Shown here piece after piece: positions 25,682-34,264 of a DNA stretch of 36,953 bases. The notes under the pieces were generated by a model. It worked only from the letters and a program-made list of their open reading frames with translations, was not told the DNA's origin and did not search any database. The DNA lies in NCBI GenBank assembly GCA_020851075.1, contig JADZDL010000201.1, positions 1 to 36,953 on the forward strand, given 5' to 3'. Within the stretch, counting starts at the first letter, position 1; every line of letters starts with the position of its first letter. Position numbers and translations under genes: made by a program. Origin of the DNA: Planctomycetota bacterium. Lineage in GTDB: Bacteria; Planctomycetota; UBA1135; UBA2386.

Positions 25682-27050
25682 GCTCTCGTTCGCCATTCCA
25701 ACCGAATCGACCAGTTCCGTTCCGCGCGCCGTGTTGGGGTTGGTGATGCTCGGCACCTACGTGCTGATCGCGACCGGCAAGTTGCACAAGGTCACCGCGG
25801 CGTTGCTCGGGGCCATCGTCTGCACGATCCTCGGACTGTCGTTTGGCGTGCTGCACAACTACGGCGAAGTGCATGCGGTGTTGACCAAGGACATCGGCGT
25901 GCTCGGTGTCATCGTCGGCACCTCGATCCTCGTCGATGTGGCGGGCAAGTCGGGCCTGTTCCAGTTTCTCGCCATCAAGATCGCCAAGCTGGCGAAGGGC
26001 GACCCGGCGCGGTTGTTCACGTGCCTGATCGCGCTGACGGTCGCGTTTGTGAGCGTGCTGACGATTGCGCCGGGTACGTTGATCGTCGCATCGCTGGCGC
26101 TCGTCTTGTGCCGCACGCTGCAACTGGATGCGCGCCCGTATCTCGTCGGCGTGGCCATTGCAGCCAATTCGGGGGCGTTGGTGACCTTTGCCTCGGGCAT
26201 CTGCACGATGATGGTCGGCAGCGCGGCGGGGCTGCCGTACTTGCACTTCTTCCTGGTGTCGACGCCGATCGCCGTGTTGTCCGCCGCGGCTGGATGGTGG
26301 GTCGTGCGACGTCACTACAAGAAGGAACTGCACAGCGATCCTGCCACGGCGGGCGAACGCGCGGCGGCGGTGGCCGCGTTCGACGAATGGGCGATGGTGC
26401 CCGATCGTGGTTTGTTCTGGCGGGCAGCGTTGTTGCTCGTGCTCACGATCGTCGGCTTCGCTGTAGCGCAGCAGCTGCACGTTGGACTGGATTTCGTCGC
26501 GATGACGGGCGGCGCGTGCGCGATCCTGTTTGCGGGCCATGACCCTGAAGAGGCGATCAAGAAGGTCAATTGGACCGTGATCCTGTTCTTCATCGGCCTG
26601 TTCGTGATGATCGGCACCGTCGAACACAGCGGCCTGCTGCAGAGCGCTGCGGGCATGCTGACCGACGTCTCGGCGGGCAACATCTACATCGCCGTGGTCG
26701 TGCTCGTGGTGTTCACGGCGGTCGCGAGCGGCATCATGGACAATATCCCCGTGGCTGCGACCCTGATCCCGATCGTGTCGTCGATGGCGAATGCGCTGCC
26801 CGCGGCGCCGTTGTGGTGGGGGCTCGTATTGGCGGCCAATCTGGGCGGCAATGCCACGCCGATCGGCAGCATCAGCTGTGTGATCGCGCTGTCAGCCTTG
26901 CAGGAAGGTGGCGGCAAGAAGGTCGGCTGGGGCGAATGGCTGCGCGTGGGAGGGCTCGTGCTCGCGTTGCAGGTGGCCCTCGTGCTCGCGTGGCTCCTGC
27001 TGTGGACCTTCTTCGATCTGTTCCCCGCGATTCCCGCGAAGTTGCATTGA
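25680..27050 (+). CDS. SLC13/ArsB-like (ion transporter superfamily) permease
   Basis: 456 residues from ATG 25680. About 11-12 hydrophobic helices are visible (LGLVMLGTYVLIATGKL, VTAALLGAIVCTILGLSFGV, IGVLGVIVGTSILVDVAGKSG, VAFVSVLTIAPGTLIVASLALVL, and, in the second half, VILFFIGLFVMIGTVEHSGLL and VVFTAVASGIMDNIPVAATLIPIV). The two-fold inverted layout, the ASGIMDNIP helix break and the AANLGGNATPIGS motif fit the ArsB/NhaD/DASS (SLC13) ion transporter superfamily. The substrate (Na+/H+, arsenite or a carboxylate/anion) cannot be told. A universal stress protein follows 36 bp downstream in the same frame, so they are probably co-transcribed. Confidence 0.9.
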   Translation: MLSFAIPTESTSSVPRAVLGLVMLGTYVLIATGKLHKVTAALLGAIVCTILGLSFGVLHNYGEVHAVLTKDIGVLGVIVGTSILVDVAGKSGLFQFLAIKIAKLAKGDPARLFTCLIALTVAFVSVLTIAPGTLIVASLALVLCRTLQLDARPYLVGVAIAANSGALVTFASGICTMMVGSAAGLPYLHFFLVSTPIAVLSAAAGWWVVRRHYKKELHSDPATAGERAAAVAAFDEWAMVPDRGLFWRAALLLVLTIVGFAVAQQLHVGLDFVAMTGGACAILFAGHDPEEAIKKVNWTVILFFIGLFVMIGTVEHSGLLQSAAGMLTDVSAGNIYIAVVVLVVFTAVASGIMDNIPVAATLIPIVSSMANALPAAPLWWGLVLAANLGGNATPIGSISCVIALSALQEGGGKKVGWGEWLRVGGLVLALQVALVLAWLLLWTFFDLFPAIPAKLH

Positions 27051-27086
27051 GTTGCGGGCTGGCAGAGCCGAGACGCGGAGCCAACC

Positions 27087-27911
27087 ATGACGGACAGTGA
27101 TCTCAAGAACCAGCTGTTGCAGTTTGAAGCCGCGCGCGTCGGTGCGCCGCTTGCCTTGCAGCCGGCGAAGGTGACGAACGTGCTTGCGGTGCGCGATGGT
27201 ACGGACCAGGATCCGACCGTGCTGGCGCTTGCGGGGGCGTTCGCGTTGCGCAGTGGTGCGGTGGTGCGCGAGTTCTATTCTGCTGCCGCCGATCCCCTCG
27301 ACGAGCTGCTCAAAGTGGCGAGCGACTGCCAGCTGCTGGTCGTGCCGTCGCCGTTTCGTCGCGACTATGCGGCCGAAGGGCAGCAGAGCTTGTCGACGAC
27401 CGTCGATCTGCTACTGGCGCGTTGCCCCGCTGCAATCTGCCTCGCGCGTGCGCCGGTTGAGGGTGCGGAGCGATGCGTAACGCATCCGCTGGTCGCATTG
27501 CAGATCGAACGCCACCGCAAGGTTGAAGCGACCGAGGTTGCGCTGACGTTTGCGATGGGCGGTGGGGAGATCATGTTGTTGTCGGTCGTCGACCCGCAGC
27601 GCCCCGTGCGCAGTGAAGAGATGGTTGGGCGCAGCCTCGATCCCAAAGACCTGTCACCGGACGTGCTGCACGGACTCGCGACCGCGCGCGCCGCGGCCTT
27701 GACCGCCGCTCTGCAGCGGCATGCGGGGGAATGGCGAATCGGCGTGCGCGTTCAGTTTGGTCTCGGCGATGCGGTCAAGCTGGCCCTCGAACAGAATGCA
27801 AAACGAGGGGGTCTGCTGGTGGCGGGGCGCAATCGTGATGCGACGACGCCGGGGGCGCAGGATGCGCGCCGGTTGGTGCTGGGCAGTCGCTGGCCGGTCC
27901 TTCTCGTCTGA
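27087..27911 (+). CDS. Universal stress protein (UspA-like), two-domain
   Basis: 274 residues from ATG 27087, with GGAG at 27077-27080 and a 6-base spacer. The first half (TNVLAVRDGTDQDPTVLALAGAFALRSGAVVREF ... CQLLVVPSPFRR ... LARCPAAICLAR) and the second half (EVALTFAMGGGEIMLLSVVD ... GVRVQFGLGDAVKLALEQNAKRGGLLVAGRNR ... LVLGSRWPVLLV) both follow the Usp alpha/beta pattern, and the end has an approximate G-x9-GS type nucleotide-binding tail. Usp proteins often regulate membrane transporters, and the position directly behind the permease supports that role here. Cytoplasmic. Confidence 0.82.
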   Translation: MTDSDLKNQLLQFEAARVGAPLALQPAKVTNVLAVRDGTDQDPTVLALAGAFALRSGAVVREFYSAAADPLDELLKVASDCQLLVVPSPFRRDYAAEGQQSLSTTVDLLLARCPAAICLARAPVEGAERCVTHPLVALQIERHRKVEATEVALTFAMGGGEIMLLSVVDPQRPVRSEEMVGRSLDPKDLSPDVLHGLATARAAALTAALQRHAGEWRIGVRVQFGLGDAVKLALEQNAKRGGLLVAGRNRDATTPGAQDARRLVLGSRWPVLLV

Positions 27912-27945
27912 GTAGGCTTTGCCGGGTGGGGGATTGGAACGGCGT

Positions 27946-28881
27946 TCAGAGCCGCAGAGCCGCGAACAGCGGCGCGTGGTCGCTGCCAAACACCGGCTCG
28001 GTGCTCACGTTCGCCACGCCGATGCCGCTGCTGACCAGCACGTGATCGATCGGCACGCGCACCAGCCACGGCATCTGCACGGGCCAGGTGGGGCGGAACC
28101 AATCGCCCCCGGCATCGAGGAGCCCCGTGGTCGCGAGCAGCTCGCAGAACGCGCGATTCCAGGGCGTCGCATTGCAGTCGCCGAGCACGAAGTGGCGCTC
28201 GGGCAGGCTTTTCAGCACCGCGGGAATCGCCTGCAGGGCGCCGTCGCGTTCGGCGTTGCGGGTGCCCATGCCGGGGCGCGGGGTGTGCACGCCGAGCAGT
28301 CCGACCGGCCCCACCTTGGTGGTGAGCACGGCGCGGATGGCGGGGGCCCAGTCGCAACCGAGGGGGATCACGGCGCCGTCCGTGAGTGGCAGTTTGCTGA
28401 ACAGGGCCAACCCGAAGTAGCCGGGGTCGGCGTGGAGGATGCGGTGGGGGAAAGCCGCGAGCCCCGGTTCTAAGGCGGTGAGCCAGGCTGGGGTCACTTC
28501 GGAGCAGAACACCACGTCGGGGTTGTGGGTGGTGACTGCAAGGAGCGCGGCCGGCGCGTCTTTCTCGTTGCCACGTAAGAGGTTGAGGCTGAGGACGGCA
28601 AGGGGTTCGCCGTCGGTGCGGGTGGCGGCGCGGGCCGCCCACCAGCCGGGCAGGATGGCGAGCAGGGCGAGCAGGCCGCCTGCCAGGTAAGTCCAGGCGA
28701 GGCGTTTGCGCCGGGCGAGCGCAAAGACGAGGGCGGTGGGGAGCAGGCACATCGCCGCCTGCGTGGGGAAGCAGGCGGGCAGGTCGATGAGCCAATGCCA
28801 ATTCGGAAGGAAGGGCGCCAGCGCCGGCACGAACGCGGGCATCGTGAGCAGGCAGAGCAGGTTGGTGGGGCGGACGCGCAC
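27946..28881 (-). CDS. Membrane-anchored endonuclease/exonuclease/phosphatase (EEP) family protein
   Basis: 311 residues from GTG 28881. ATG 28965 is in frame but adds 28 residues using codons (AGA, TTT, TCA, CCA) unlike the rest, and would leave only 15 bp before the divergent gene. Three hydrophobic N-terminal segments (NLLCLLTMPAFVPALAPFL, AAMCLLPTALVFALA, LAGGLLALLAILPGWWA) are followed by an EEP domain: VLSLNLLRG (Asn), DVVFCSEV (Glu), LLGVHTPRP (His), FVLGDCNATPWN (Asp, Asn), IDHVLVS and GSDHAPLFA (Asp-His). These are the metal-binding and catalytic residues of the DNase I/sphingomyelinase/inositol-phosphatase fold. The domain probably faces the periplasm. The substrate could be a nucleic acid, phospholipid or phosphoester. 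Confidence 0.85.
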   Translation of the reverse strand: MRVRPTNLLCLLTMPAFVPALAPFLPNWHWLIDLPACFPTQAAMCLLPTALVFALARRKRLAWTYLAGGLLALLAILPGWWAARAATRTDGEPLAVLSLNLLRGNEKDAPAALLAVTTHNPDVVFCSEVTPAWLTALEPGLAAFPHRILHADPGYFGLALFSKLPLTDGAVIPLGCDWAPAIRAVLTTKVGPVGLLGVHTPRPGMGTRNAERDGALQAIPAVLKSLPERHFVLGDCNATPWNRAFCELLATTGLLDAGGDWFRPTWPVQMPWLVRVPIDHVLVSSGIGVANVSTEPVFGSDHAPLFAALRL

Positions 28882-28980
28882 GGGCCGCAGGATGCCGGGC
28901 TGGCTTGGTGAAGGCGAGCAAAAGCCCGTTCTGCCGCGTTGCCGAGCACCGCGCGTCTCTGGCATGATCCTCGCCCCTTG

Positions 28981-29250
28981 ATGCCGACCGAACCGACCCC
29001 GAACCGCGCTGCGATCCTCGGCGAGATCCGCACGTTCATCGCCAACTGGTTTCGGGAGGGCCGGGAAAGCGACCTCGAGCCCGAGACGCCGCTGGTGACG
29101 TCGGGCATCGTCGATTCGGCGGGCGTCGTCGAAGTCGTCGAGTTCCTGGAGTCGCGTTTTGGCGTGCGCATCACCGATTCGGACATCTCGCTGCGCAACT
29201 GCAATACGCTGTTGGGCTGGGTCGAACTGGTGGCTAGCCGCCTCAGTTGA
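28981..29250 (+). CDS. Acyl carrier protein
   Basis: 89 residues from ATG 28981. The four-helix ACP pattern is clear: IRTFIANWF, then LEPETPLVTSGIVDSAGVVEVVEFLESRFGV, then ITDSDISLRNCNTLLGWVELVASRL. Ser46 in VDSAG is the expected 4'-phosphopantetheine site; the usual Leu after DS is Ala here. The length is normal. It looks like the stand-alone ACPs of specialised lipid or peptide-like pathways (DltC-like), not the housekeeping AcpP, because no fab genes are nearby. No acyl-AMP ligase, ketosynthase or transferase is next to it, so the pathway is unknown. Confidence 0.88.
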   Translation: MPTEPTPNRAAILGEIRTFIANWFREGRESDLEPETPLVTSGIVDSAGVVEVVEFLESRFGVRITDSDISLRNCNTLLGWVELVASRLS

Positions 29251-29331
29251 GGGTTGCGGGGGCTTTCCTGCTGCCTGTTGCACACGATCCGTGGCCAAAG
29301 GCTCGAATCTGCAGCAGAAGTCGCTACCTTC

Positions 29332-29355
29332 CTTCGACCCCATTCCTGGTCGAAG
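29332..29355 (+). promoter_or_regulatory. Perfect inverted repeat just before nqrM
   Basis: CTTCGACC (29332-29339) and GGTCGAAG (29348-29355) form an 8-bp stem with an 8-base loop, ending 2 bp before the proposed GTG start of nqrM. In RNA it would cover the ribosome-binding region; in DNA it could be an operator of the nqr operon. The 107-bp gap before nqrM has no promoter I can defend. Confidence 0.45.
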
Positions 29356-29357
29356 CG

Positions 29358-29537
29358 GTGTCGACGTTACTTCTCCCCATCCTGGTCTTCACGATCCCCG
29401 TCCTGGCGGTCGTGTTTCTGGCTCTCGGCGGCCGTCGGCTGTCGGGCTCGTGTGGTGGGATGAACGCCGATGGTTCGTGCCAGCGCTGCGGCAAACCCGC
29501 AGGTGCTGCCGAGTCCGGTGAAACTCCGTGTCGCTAG
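29358..29537 (+). CDS. nqrM: NqrM-like Na+-NQR maturation protein (DUF539-type)
   Basis: 59 residues from GTG 29358. One membrane helix (TLLLPILVFTIPVLAVVFLALG) is followed by a basic turn and GRRLSGSCGGMNADGSCQRCGK, with Cys32, Cys41, Cys44 and Cys58. This matches NqrM: a short protein with one helix, the KGSCGG motif and a cysteine cluster. NqrM is required to assemble the iron centre of Na+-NQR held by NqrD and NqrE. The frame is open back to a TTG at 29247, but the hydrophobic start fits the GTG better. It lies 52 bp before nqrA; in the well-known proteobacterial loci nqrM comes after apbE instead. Easily missed because of its size. Confidence 0.8.
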   Translation: MSTLLLPILVFTIPVLAVVFLALGGRRLSGSCGGMNADGSCQRCGKPAGAAESGETPCR

Positions 29538-29589
29538 CCGACTTCGTTTCCTCCAGGTTCGTTTTCCTTGTCCCCAGGTCTCCGCTCGG

Positions 29590-30942
29590 ATGACTACTCA
29601 CACCATCACGAAGGGCTTCGACCTCCGGCTTGCCGGGGCACCGGAGCCGGTGTTCGCGGACGCGCCGGAGCCGGCGCGCGTGGTTCTCGAAACGGCCGAG
29701 TTCCCGGGCATCAAGCCCAAGGTGCTCGTCAAGGAAGGCGACTCGGTGAAGACCGGGCAGCCGGTGTTCCTCGACAAGACGGACCGCGACATCGTCTGGT
29801 GTTCGCCGGTGACCGGCAAGGTCGCGCGTATCGACTTCGGCGAGCGCCGTTTCCTGCTGCGCATGGTGATCGAGAATGCGGCGGCTGGTGGTGCTGCAGA
29901 AGCGTTCGCCGAGCTGCCGAAGCCCGCGGGCGATCGTGACGCGCTGATCAAGGCGATCAAGGGCGCCGGCTTGTGGCCGCTGTTCCGGCAGCGGCCGGGT
30001 GGCAAGATGCCGCGCAGCAACAAGGTGCCGGTGGCGATCTACTGCAACGGCATGGATACCGCGCCCTTGGCGGCGGATCCGGCCTTTGCGATGCAGGGCC
30101 GGAAGCAGGATCTGCAGGCCGGCATCGACCTGTTGAAGAAGCTGACGCCGGGCAAGGTCTACCTGACGCTGCGCGCGGCGGGCGATCACCAGAGTGATCT
30201 GCGCGACCTCAATGGCGTCGAAGTGCACGACTTCCAAGGCCCGCATCCGTCGGGTCTCGTCGGCACGCACATCAGCCGCATCCAGCCGATGAAGCTCGCG
30301 GAGACCTGCTGGGCGCTGCGCCTGCAGGACGTCGCGCGGCTCGGCGAATGGGCGCGCACGGGCAAGTATCCGGCGAAGACCGTGGTGGCCGTCGCCGGCA
30401 GTGCGGCAGCGGTTCGCAAGTACTTCCGCGTGCGCCAGAATGCCGAAGTGAGTGCGCTGAACGGTGGCAAGGCCATCGGCGGCGACGTGCGCATCATCGA
30501 TGGCACCGTGCTGCACGGCAATGCCGTGGCCGCCGACGCGGCGATCAGTTCGCGCTGCACGACGTTGACCGTGATTCCTGAAGGCACCGACCAGCGCGAC
30601 CTGTTCGGCTGGGCGCTGCCGGCGTTTGGCAAGCTGAGCTTCAGCCGCAGCGTGTTCAGCTGGCTTGCGCCGAAGAAGGAATACGTGCTCGACGCGCGCC
30701 TCAACGGTGGCCACCGCCCGATTGTGAATATCGGCGCCTGGGAGCGGGTTTCGCCGCTCGATATCCACACGAGTTATCTCGTGCGTGCGATCCAAGCCAA
30801 CGACATCGAAGAAGCGGTGAAGCTCGGCCTGCTCGAGGTCACCGAAGAAGACGTTGCTCTTTGCACCTTCGTCGATCCCTGCAAGAACGACGTCGGCACC
30901 GTGATTCGCGCTGGTCTCGACCTCTACGAGAGGGAGGGTTAG
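29590..30942 (+). CDS. nqrA: Na+-translocating NADH:quinone reductase subunit A
   Basis: 450 residues from ATG 29590 (MTTHTITKGFDLRLAG), the normal NqrA length and start. Conserved blocks include GIKPKVLVKEGDSVKTGQPVF, SPVTGKVARIDFGERR, GLWPLFRQRP, GPHPSGLVGTHI, GHRPIVNIGAWERV and FVDPCKNDVG. NqrA is the cytoplasmic subunit near the quinone site, related to RnfC but without its FeS clusters. It is the first structural gene of nqrABCDEF; nqrB begins 3 bp after its stop. The pump oxidises NADH, reduces quinone and exports Na+. Confidence 0.97.
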   Translation: MTTHTITKGFDLRLAGAPEPVFADAPEPARVVLETAEFPGIKPKVLVKEGDSVKTGQPVFLDKTDRDIVWCSPVTGKVARIDFGERRFLLRMVIENAAAGGAAEAFAELPKPAGDRDALIKAIKGAGLWPLFRQRPGGKMPRSNKVPVAIYCNGMDTAPLAADPAFAMQGRKQDLQAGIDLLKKLTPGKVYLTLRAAGDHQSDLRDLNGVEVHDFQGPHPSGLVGTHISRIQPMKLAETCWALRLQDVARLGEWARTGKYPAKTVVAVAGSAAAVRKYFRVRQNAEVSALNGGKAIGGDVRIIDGTVLHGNAVAADAAISSRCTTLTVIPEGTDQRDLFGWALPAFGKLSFSRSVFSWLAPKKEYVLDARLNGGHRPIVNIGAWERVSPLDIHTSYLVRAIQANDIEEAVKLGLLEVTEEDVALCTFVDPCKNDVGTVIRAGLDLYEREG

Positions 30943-30945
30943 TCC

Positions 30946-32199
30946 GTGCAGTTCCTACGCAATCTGATCGAAAAGCAGCGCAAGCTGTACCACGCCAAGG
31001 ACAGCAAGCTGCACAAGCTGTGGCCGCTGTTTGACGCGTTCGAGACGTTCCTGTTTGCACCTGACCACCGCGCGCCGAAGTCGGGCGTGCACGTGCGCGA
31101 CTACGTCGACCTGAAGCGCGTGATGAACACGGTCATCATCGCGATGCTGCCGTGTCTGTTGTGGGCGATCTGGAATACGGGCGCGCAGCACTTTGCGGCG
31201 TGGCACAAGGTCGCGGCCGACAAGGAATACGTCACGGGCTGGCTGCAGGCGATGTTTGCGCCGAATGCAGCGGCACCGACGGCCTTTGACACGGTGATCT
31301 TCGGCCTGCAGCGCATGCTGCCGATCCTCATCGTGAGTTACGGCGTGGGCCTGGGCATCGAGATGCTGTTCTCGGTGATCCGCAAGGAAGAGGTCAGCGA
31401 AGGCTACCTCGTCTCGGGCATGCTCATCGCGCTCATCGTGCCAGCGTCGATCCCGCTGTGGCAGCTCGCCATCGGCGTTGCGTGCGCGGTCGTGCTCGGC
31501 AAGGAGGTGTTCGGCGGCACGGGCATGAACATCTTCAACCCGGCGATGTTGGTGCGCGCCTTCCTGTTCTTCGGGTTTGCGGCGCAGATGTCGGGGGATG
31601 CGGTCTGGGTCGCCGGCAATCAGGCGCCCGCAGGTGTGCCCGGCAGCCTCGTCGATGGCTACTCGGGTGCGACCGCGCTCGCGGTGGTAAAGCAGGCCGC
31701 TGGCGGTGCCAGCGAAGCGTTGACGAGCGTCTACAGCCACGCGGATCTGTTCTTCGGCAATATCCCCGGCAGCGCCGGTGAGATGAGCAAGCTGGCGGTG
31801 CTGCTCGGCGCGTTCTGGCTGGTCTTCACGGGCGTCGGCAGCTGGCGCGTCATGCTCAGCGGTGTGCTCGGTCTGCTGGCTTCGGCCTTCCTGATCAAGA
31901 CGCTGACTGGCATCGAAACCGGCCCGATCAGCCTCGCTCCTTATGAGCAGCTGCTCTGCGGTGGCTTCCTGTTCGGCGTCGTCTTCATGGCGACCGATCC
32001 GGTGTCGAGCCCGGAAACGAACCTCGGCAAGTACATCTACGGCGCCTTGATCGGCCTGGTCACGATCCTCGTGCGCACGATCAACCCCGCGTATCCGGAA
32101 GGCACGATGCTCGCGATCCTGCTCCTGAACGCGTTCGCCCCCGGCATCGACCACTTCGTGGTCGCCGCCAACCAGAAGCGCAGGATGGCACGCGCATGA
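30946..32199 (+). CDS. nqrB: Na+-translocating NADH:quinone reductase subunit B
   Basis: 417 residues from GTG 30946, with a strong Shine-Dalgarno (GGGAGG, 30932-30937) inside the end of nqrA. The N-terminal stretch FLRNLIEKQRKLYHAKDSKLHKLWPLFDAFETFLF is typical of NqrB. About ten membrane helices follow. Thr243 in DGYSGATAL is the predicted site of covalent FMN attached by ApbE. GGTGMNIFNPAM and FMATDPVSSPE are family motifs shared with RnfD. NqrB carries the main ion channel and riboflavin. It overlaps nqrC by 4 bp (ATGA). Confidence 0.97.
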   Translation: MQFLRNLIEKQRKLYHAKDSKLHKLWPLFDAFETFLFAPDHRAPKSGVHVRDYVDLKRVMNTVIIAMLPCLLWAIWNTGAQHFAAWHKVAADKEYVTGWLQAMFAPNAAAPTAFDTVIFGLQRMLPILIVSYGVGLGIEMLFSVIRKEEVSEGYLVSGMLIALIVPASIPLWQLAIGVACAVVLGKEVFGGTGMNIFNPAMLVRAFLFFGFAAQMSGDAVWVAGNQAPAGVPGSLVDGYSGATALAVVKQAAGGASEALTSVYSHADLFFGNIPGSAGEMSKLAVLLGAFWLVFTGVGSWRVMLSGVLGLLASAFLIKTLTGIETGPISLAPYEQLLCGGFLFGVVFMATDPVSSPETNLGKYIYGALIGLVTILVRTINPAYPEGTMLAILLLNAFAPGIDHFVVAANQKRRMARA

Positions 32200-32927
32200 A
32201 CACCAGCAGCAACGGTTATGTGATGGGTTTCGCCGTCACGGTGTGCGTCGTCATCAGCACGGCGCTTGCGTTCACCGCAACCAGTCTCAAGTCGACGCAG
32301 GAGGCTGCCGCCGAGTTTGACCGCCAGAAGAACGTGATGATGGCGGTTGGCATCGTGAAGGCGGACGACACGCGTCCCCGCGGTGAGCTCGAAGCGCTCT
32401 ACAAGCAGCGGTTCGCCGAAGTCGTGGTCGATACCAAGGACGGGGTGGTCGCCGCCGGCAAGACGGTCGAAGACGTGCAGAAGATGAAGAGCGCCGAGGA
32501 CAAGAAGCGCTACCGCGTCGTCGTGCTGAGCAAGACCGAGGACGGCAAGCCCGATAGCTACGTGCTGCCGATCTCGGGCAAGGGCCTGTGGAGCACGATC
32601 TACGGCTACCTCGCGCTCGAAGGCGATCTGGACCACGTGCGCGGCGTCACCTTCTACAAGCACGGCGAGACGCCGGGCCTCGGTGGCGAATGCGAGAACC
32701 CGGCCTGGTGTGCGACCTGGAGCGGCAAGTCGATCCTCGATGCGCAGAAGAAGCTCGTTGGGGTCGCGGTCAAGAAGGGCAAGGTCGATGGGTCGATTCC
32801 CGCCGAGAAAGCCCACAAGGTCGATGGTCTGTCGGGTGCGACGATCACGAGCAATGGCATTACCAACTTCGTCCTGGCTGACTTGAAGGCCTTCGACGGC
32901 TACCTGACCGGCCTGCGTAGCAAGTAA
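32196..32927 (+). CDS. nqrC: Na+-translocating NADH:quinone reductase subunit C
   Basis: 243 residues from ATG 32196, overlapping nqrB. One N-terminal membrane helix (VMGFAVTVCVVISTALAFTA) anchors a periplasmic FMN domain. Conserved segments include SYVLPISGKGLWSTIYGYLAL, GVTFYKHGETPGLGGE and the flavin site VDGLSGATITS with Thr216 as the FMN attachment residue. It is a homologue of RnfG. In the pump, electrons pass from the NqrD/E iron to this FMN and then to NqrB. Confidence 0.97.
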   Translation: MNTSSNGYVMGFAVTVCVVISTALAFTATSLKSTQEAAAEFDRQKNVMMAVGIVKADDTRPRGELEALYKQRFAEVVVDTKDGVVAAGKTVEDVQKMKSAEDKKRYRVVVLSKTEDGKPDSYVLPISGKGLWSTIYGYLALEGDLDHVRGVTFYKHGETPGLGGECENPAWCATWSGKSILDAQKKLVGVAVKKGKVDGSIPAEKAHKVDGLSGATITSNGITNFVLADLKAFDGYLTGLRSK

Positions 32928-32960
32928 CCAGCACCGAATAACCTTCCCTGGAACCAGCAC

Positions 32961-33620
32961 ATGACGGCAACTACTACTCCGCCGGTCGCGAAGCGCTCGT
33001 TGTTCGGCAAGGACGAACTCAAGGCGATCAAGGACCCGCTGTGGGACAACAACCCCATCGCTCTGCAGGTGCTCGGCATCTGCAGTGCGTTGGCCGTGAC
33101 GACGCGCCTCGACAAGGCGCTCGTGATGGGCATCGGTGTGACCCTGGTGACGGCGCTTGCGAACGTGATCATCTCGACGATTCGCAACTTCATCCCGAAC
33201 AAGATCCGCATCATCGTCCAGCTCGTCGTCGTGTCGGGCGTGGTGATCGTGTTCGACCAGATCCTGAAGGCCTACATGTTTGACCTGAGCAAGCAGCTCT
33301 CGGTCTTCGTCGGCCTCATCATCACCAACTGCATCGTGATGGGGCGCCTCGAGGCCTACGCGATGAGCAATCCGCCCTGGCGCAGCTTCCTCGATGGCAT
33401 CGGCAACGGGCTTGGCTACATGTGGATCCTCGCCATCGTCGGTTCGATCCGCGAGATCTTCGGCTCGGGCAAGTTGCTCGGCTTCCAGGTCGTGCCGCAG
33501 GCCCTCTACGACGCGGGCTACGTGAACAACGGCCTCATGGTGCTCGCACCTGGCGCCTTCCTGCTGCTCGGCATCATCGTCTGGGTGCAGCGCTCGATCT
33601 CTGGCTACGTGGAGAAATAA
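32961..33620 (+). CDS. nqrD: Na+-translocating NADH:quinone reductase subunit D
   Basis: 219 residues from ATG 32961. Six membrane helices are expected. [24 protein letters not shown] and [23 protein letters not shown] are standard NqrD/RnfE motifs; Cys41 and Cys124 match the two cysteines that bind the intramembrane iron centre together with NqrE. The C-terminus has [19 protein letters not shown] 33-bp gap separates it from nqrC, and nqrE begins 2 bp after its stop. Confidence 0.97.
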   Translation: MTATTTPPVAKRSLFGKDELKAIKDPLWDNNPIALQVLGICSALAVTTRLDKALVMGIGVTLVTALANVIISTIRNFIPNKIRIIVQLVVVSGVVIVFDQILKAYMFDLSKQLSVFVGLIITNCIVMGRLEAYAMSNPPWRSFLDGIGNGLGYMWILAIVGSIREIFGSGKLLGFQVVPQALYDAGYVNNGLMVLAPGAFLLLGIIVWVQRSISGYVEK

Positions 33621-33622
33621 CC

Positions 33623-34252
33623 ATGGCCGCAATGCTCTGCTTGTTCAGTGACGAGTCGTTGCCGAGCGTGTTCCTGCGCTCGGTGTTCGTCGAGAACATC
33701 CTGCTGTCGTTCTTCCTCGGCATGTGCAGCTACCTCGCGGTCAGCAAGCGTGTCGATTCCGCGATCGGTCTCGGCATCGCCGTGGTGTTCGTGCAGGCGC
33801 TCACCGTGCCGATGAACTGGGCGCTGCAGACCTACGTGCTCAATGAGGGCGCGCTAGGCTGGGCTGGCATCCCGGATAGCGACCTCAGCTACCTGCAGTT
33901 CCTGACCTTCATCGCGAGCATCGCGGCGGTCGTGCAGGTCGTCGAGATGGCCGTCGACAAGTTCAGCCCCAAGCTCTACGCGGCGCTCGGCATCTTCCTG
34001 CCGCTCATCGCCGTGAACTGCGCGATCCTCGGTGGTTCGCTCTTCATGGCCGAACGCAAGTATGACTTCGCGCAGTCCGTGACCTACGGCTTTGGCTCGG
34101 GTCTCGGCTGGGCGCTCGCGATCGTCAGCATGGCGACGATCCGCTGGCGCATGCGCACCGCCAACATCCCGGGTCCGCTGCGCGGCCTCGGCATCACGTT
34201 CATCACCACGGGTCTCGTGGCGATGGCCTTCATGACCTTCAGCGGCATCTGA
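33623..34252 (+). CDS. nqrE: Na+-translocating NADH:quinone reductase subunit E
   Basis: 209 residues from ATG 33623. Six membrane helices in the NqrE/RnfA fold, inverted relative to Nqr[24 protein letters not shown] contains Cys35 and [19 protein letters not shown] contains Cys133, the two expected iron ligands. [19 protein letters not shown] and [15 protein letters not shown] follow the family pattern. Its TGA stop is in the same frame as nqrF, 12 bp further on. Confidence 0.97.
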   Translation: MAAMLCLFSDESLPSVFLRSVFVENILLSFFLGMCSYLAVSKRVDSAIGLGIAVVFVQALTVPMNWALQTYVLNEGALGWAGIPDSDLSYLQFLTFIASIAAVVQVVEMAVDKFSPKLYAALGIFLPLIAVNCAILGGSLFMAERKYDFAQSVTYGFGSGLGWALAIVSMATIRWRMRTANIPGPLRGLGITFITTGLVAMAFMTFSGI

Positions 34253-34264
34253 TCCAGGTCCACG

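Noticed and set aside
28882..28965. ATG 28965 as start of the EEP-family gene, leaving only 15 bp to the divergent ACP gene
   Set aside because: The extra 28 codons use rare codons and are Ser/Pro/Arg-rich; GTG 28881 gives a better membrane start. Not excluded.
32037..33632. 531-codon minus-strand open frame opposite nqrB-nqrD
   Set aside because: It is the shadow of conserved nqr genes, with no recognisable domain.
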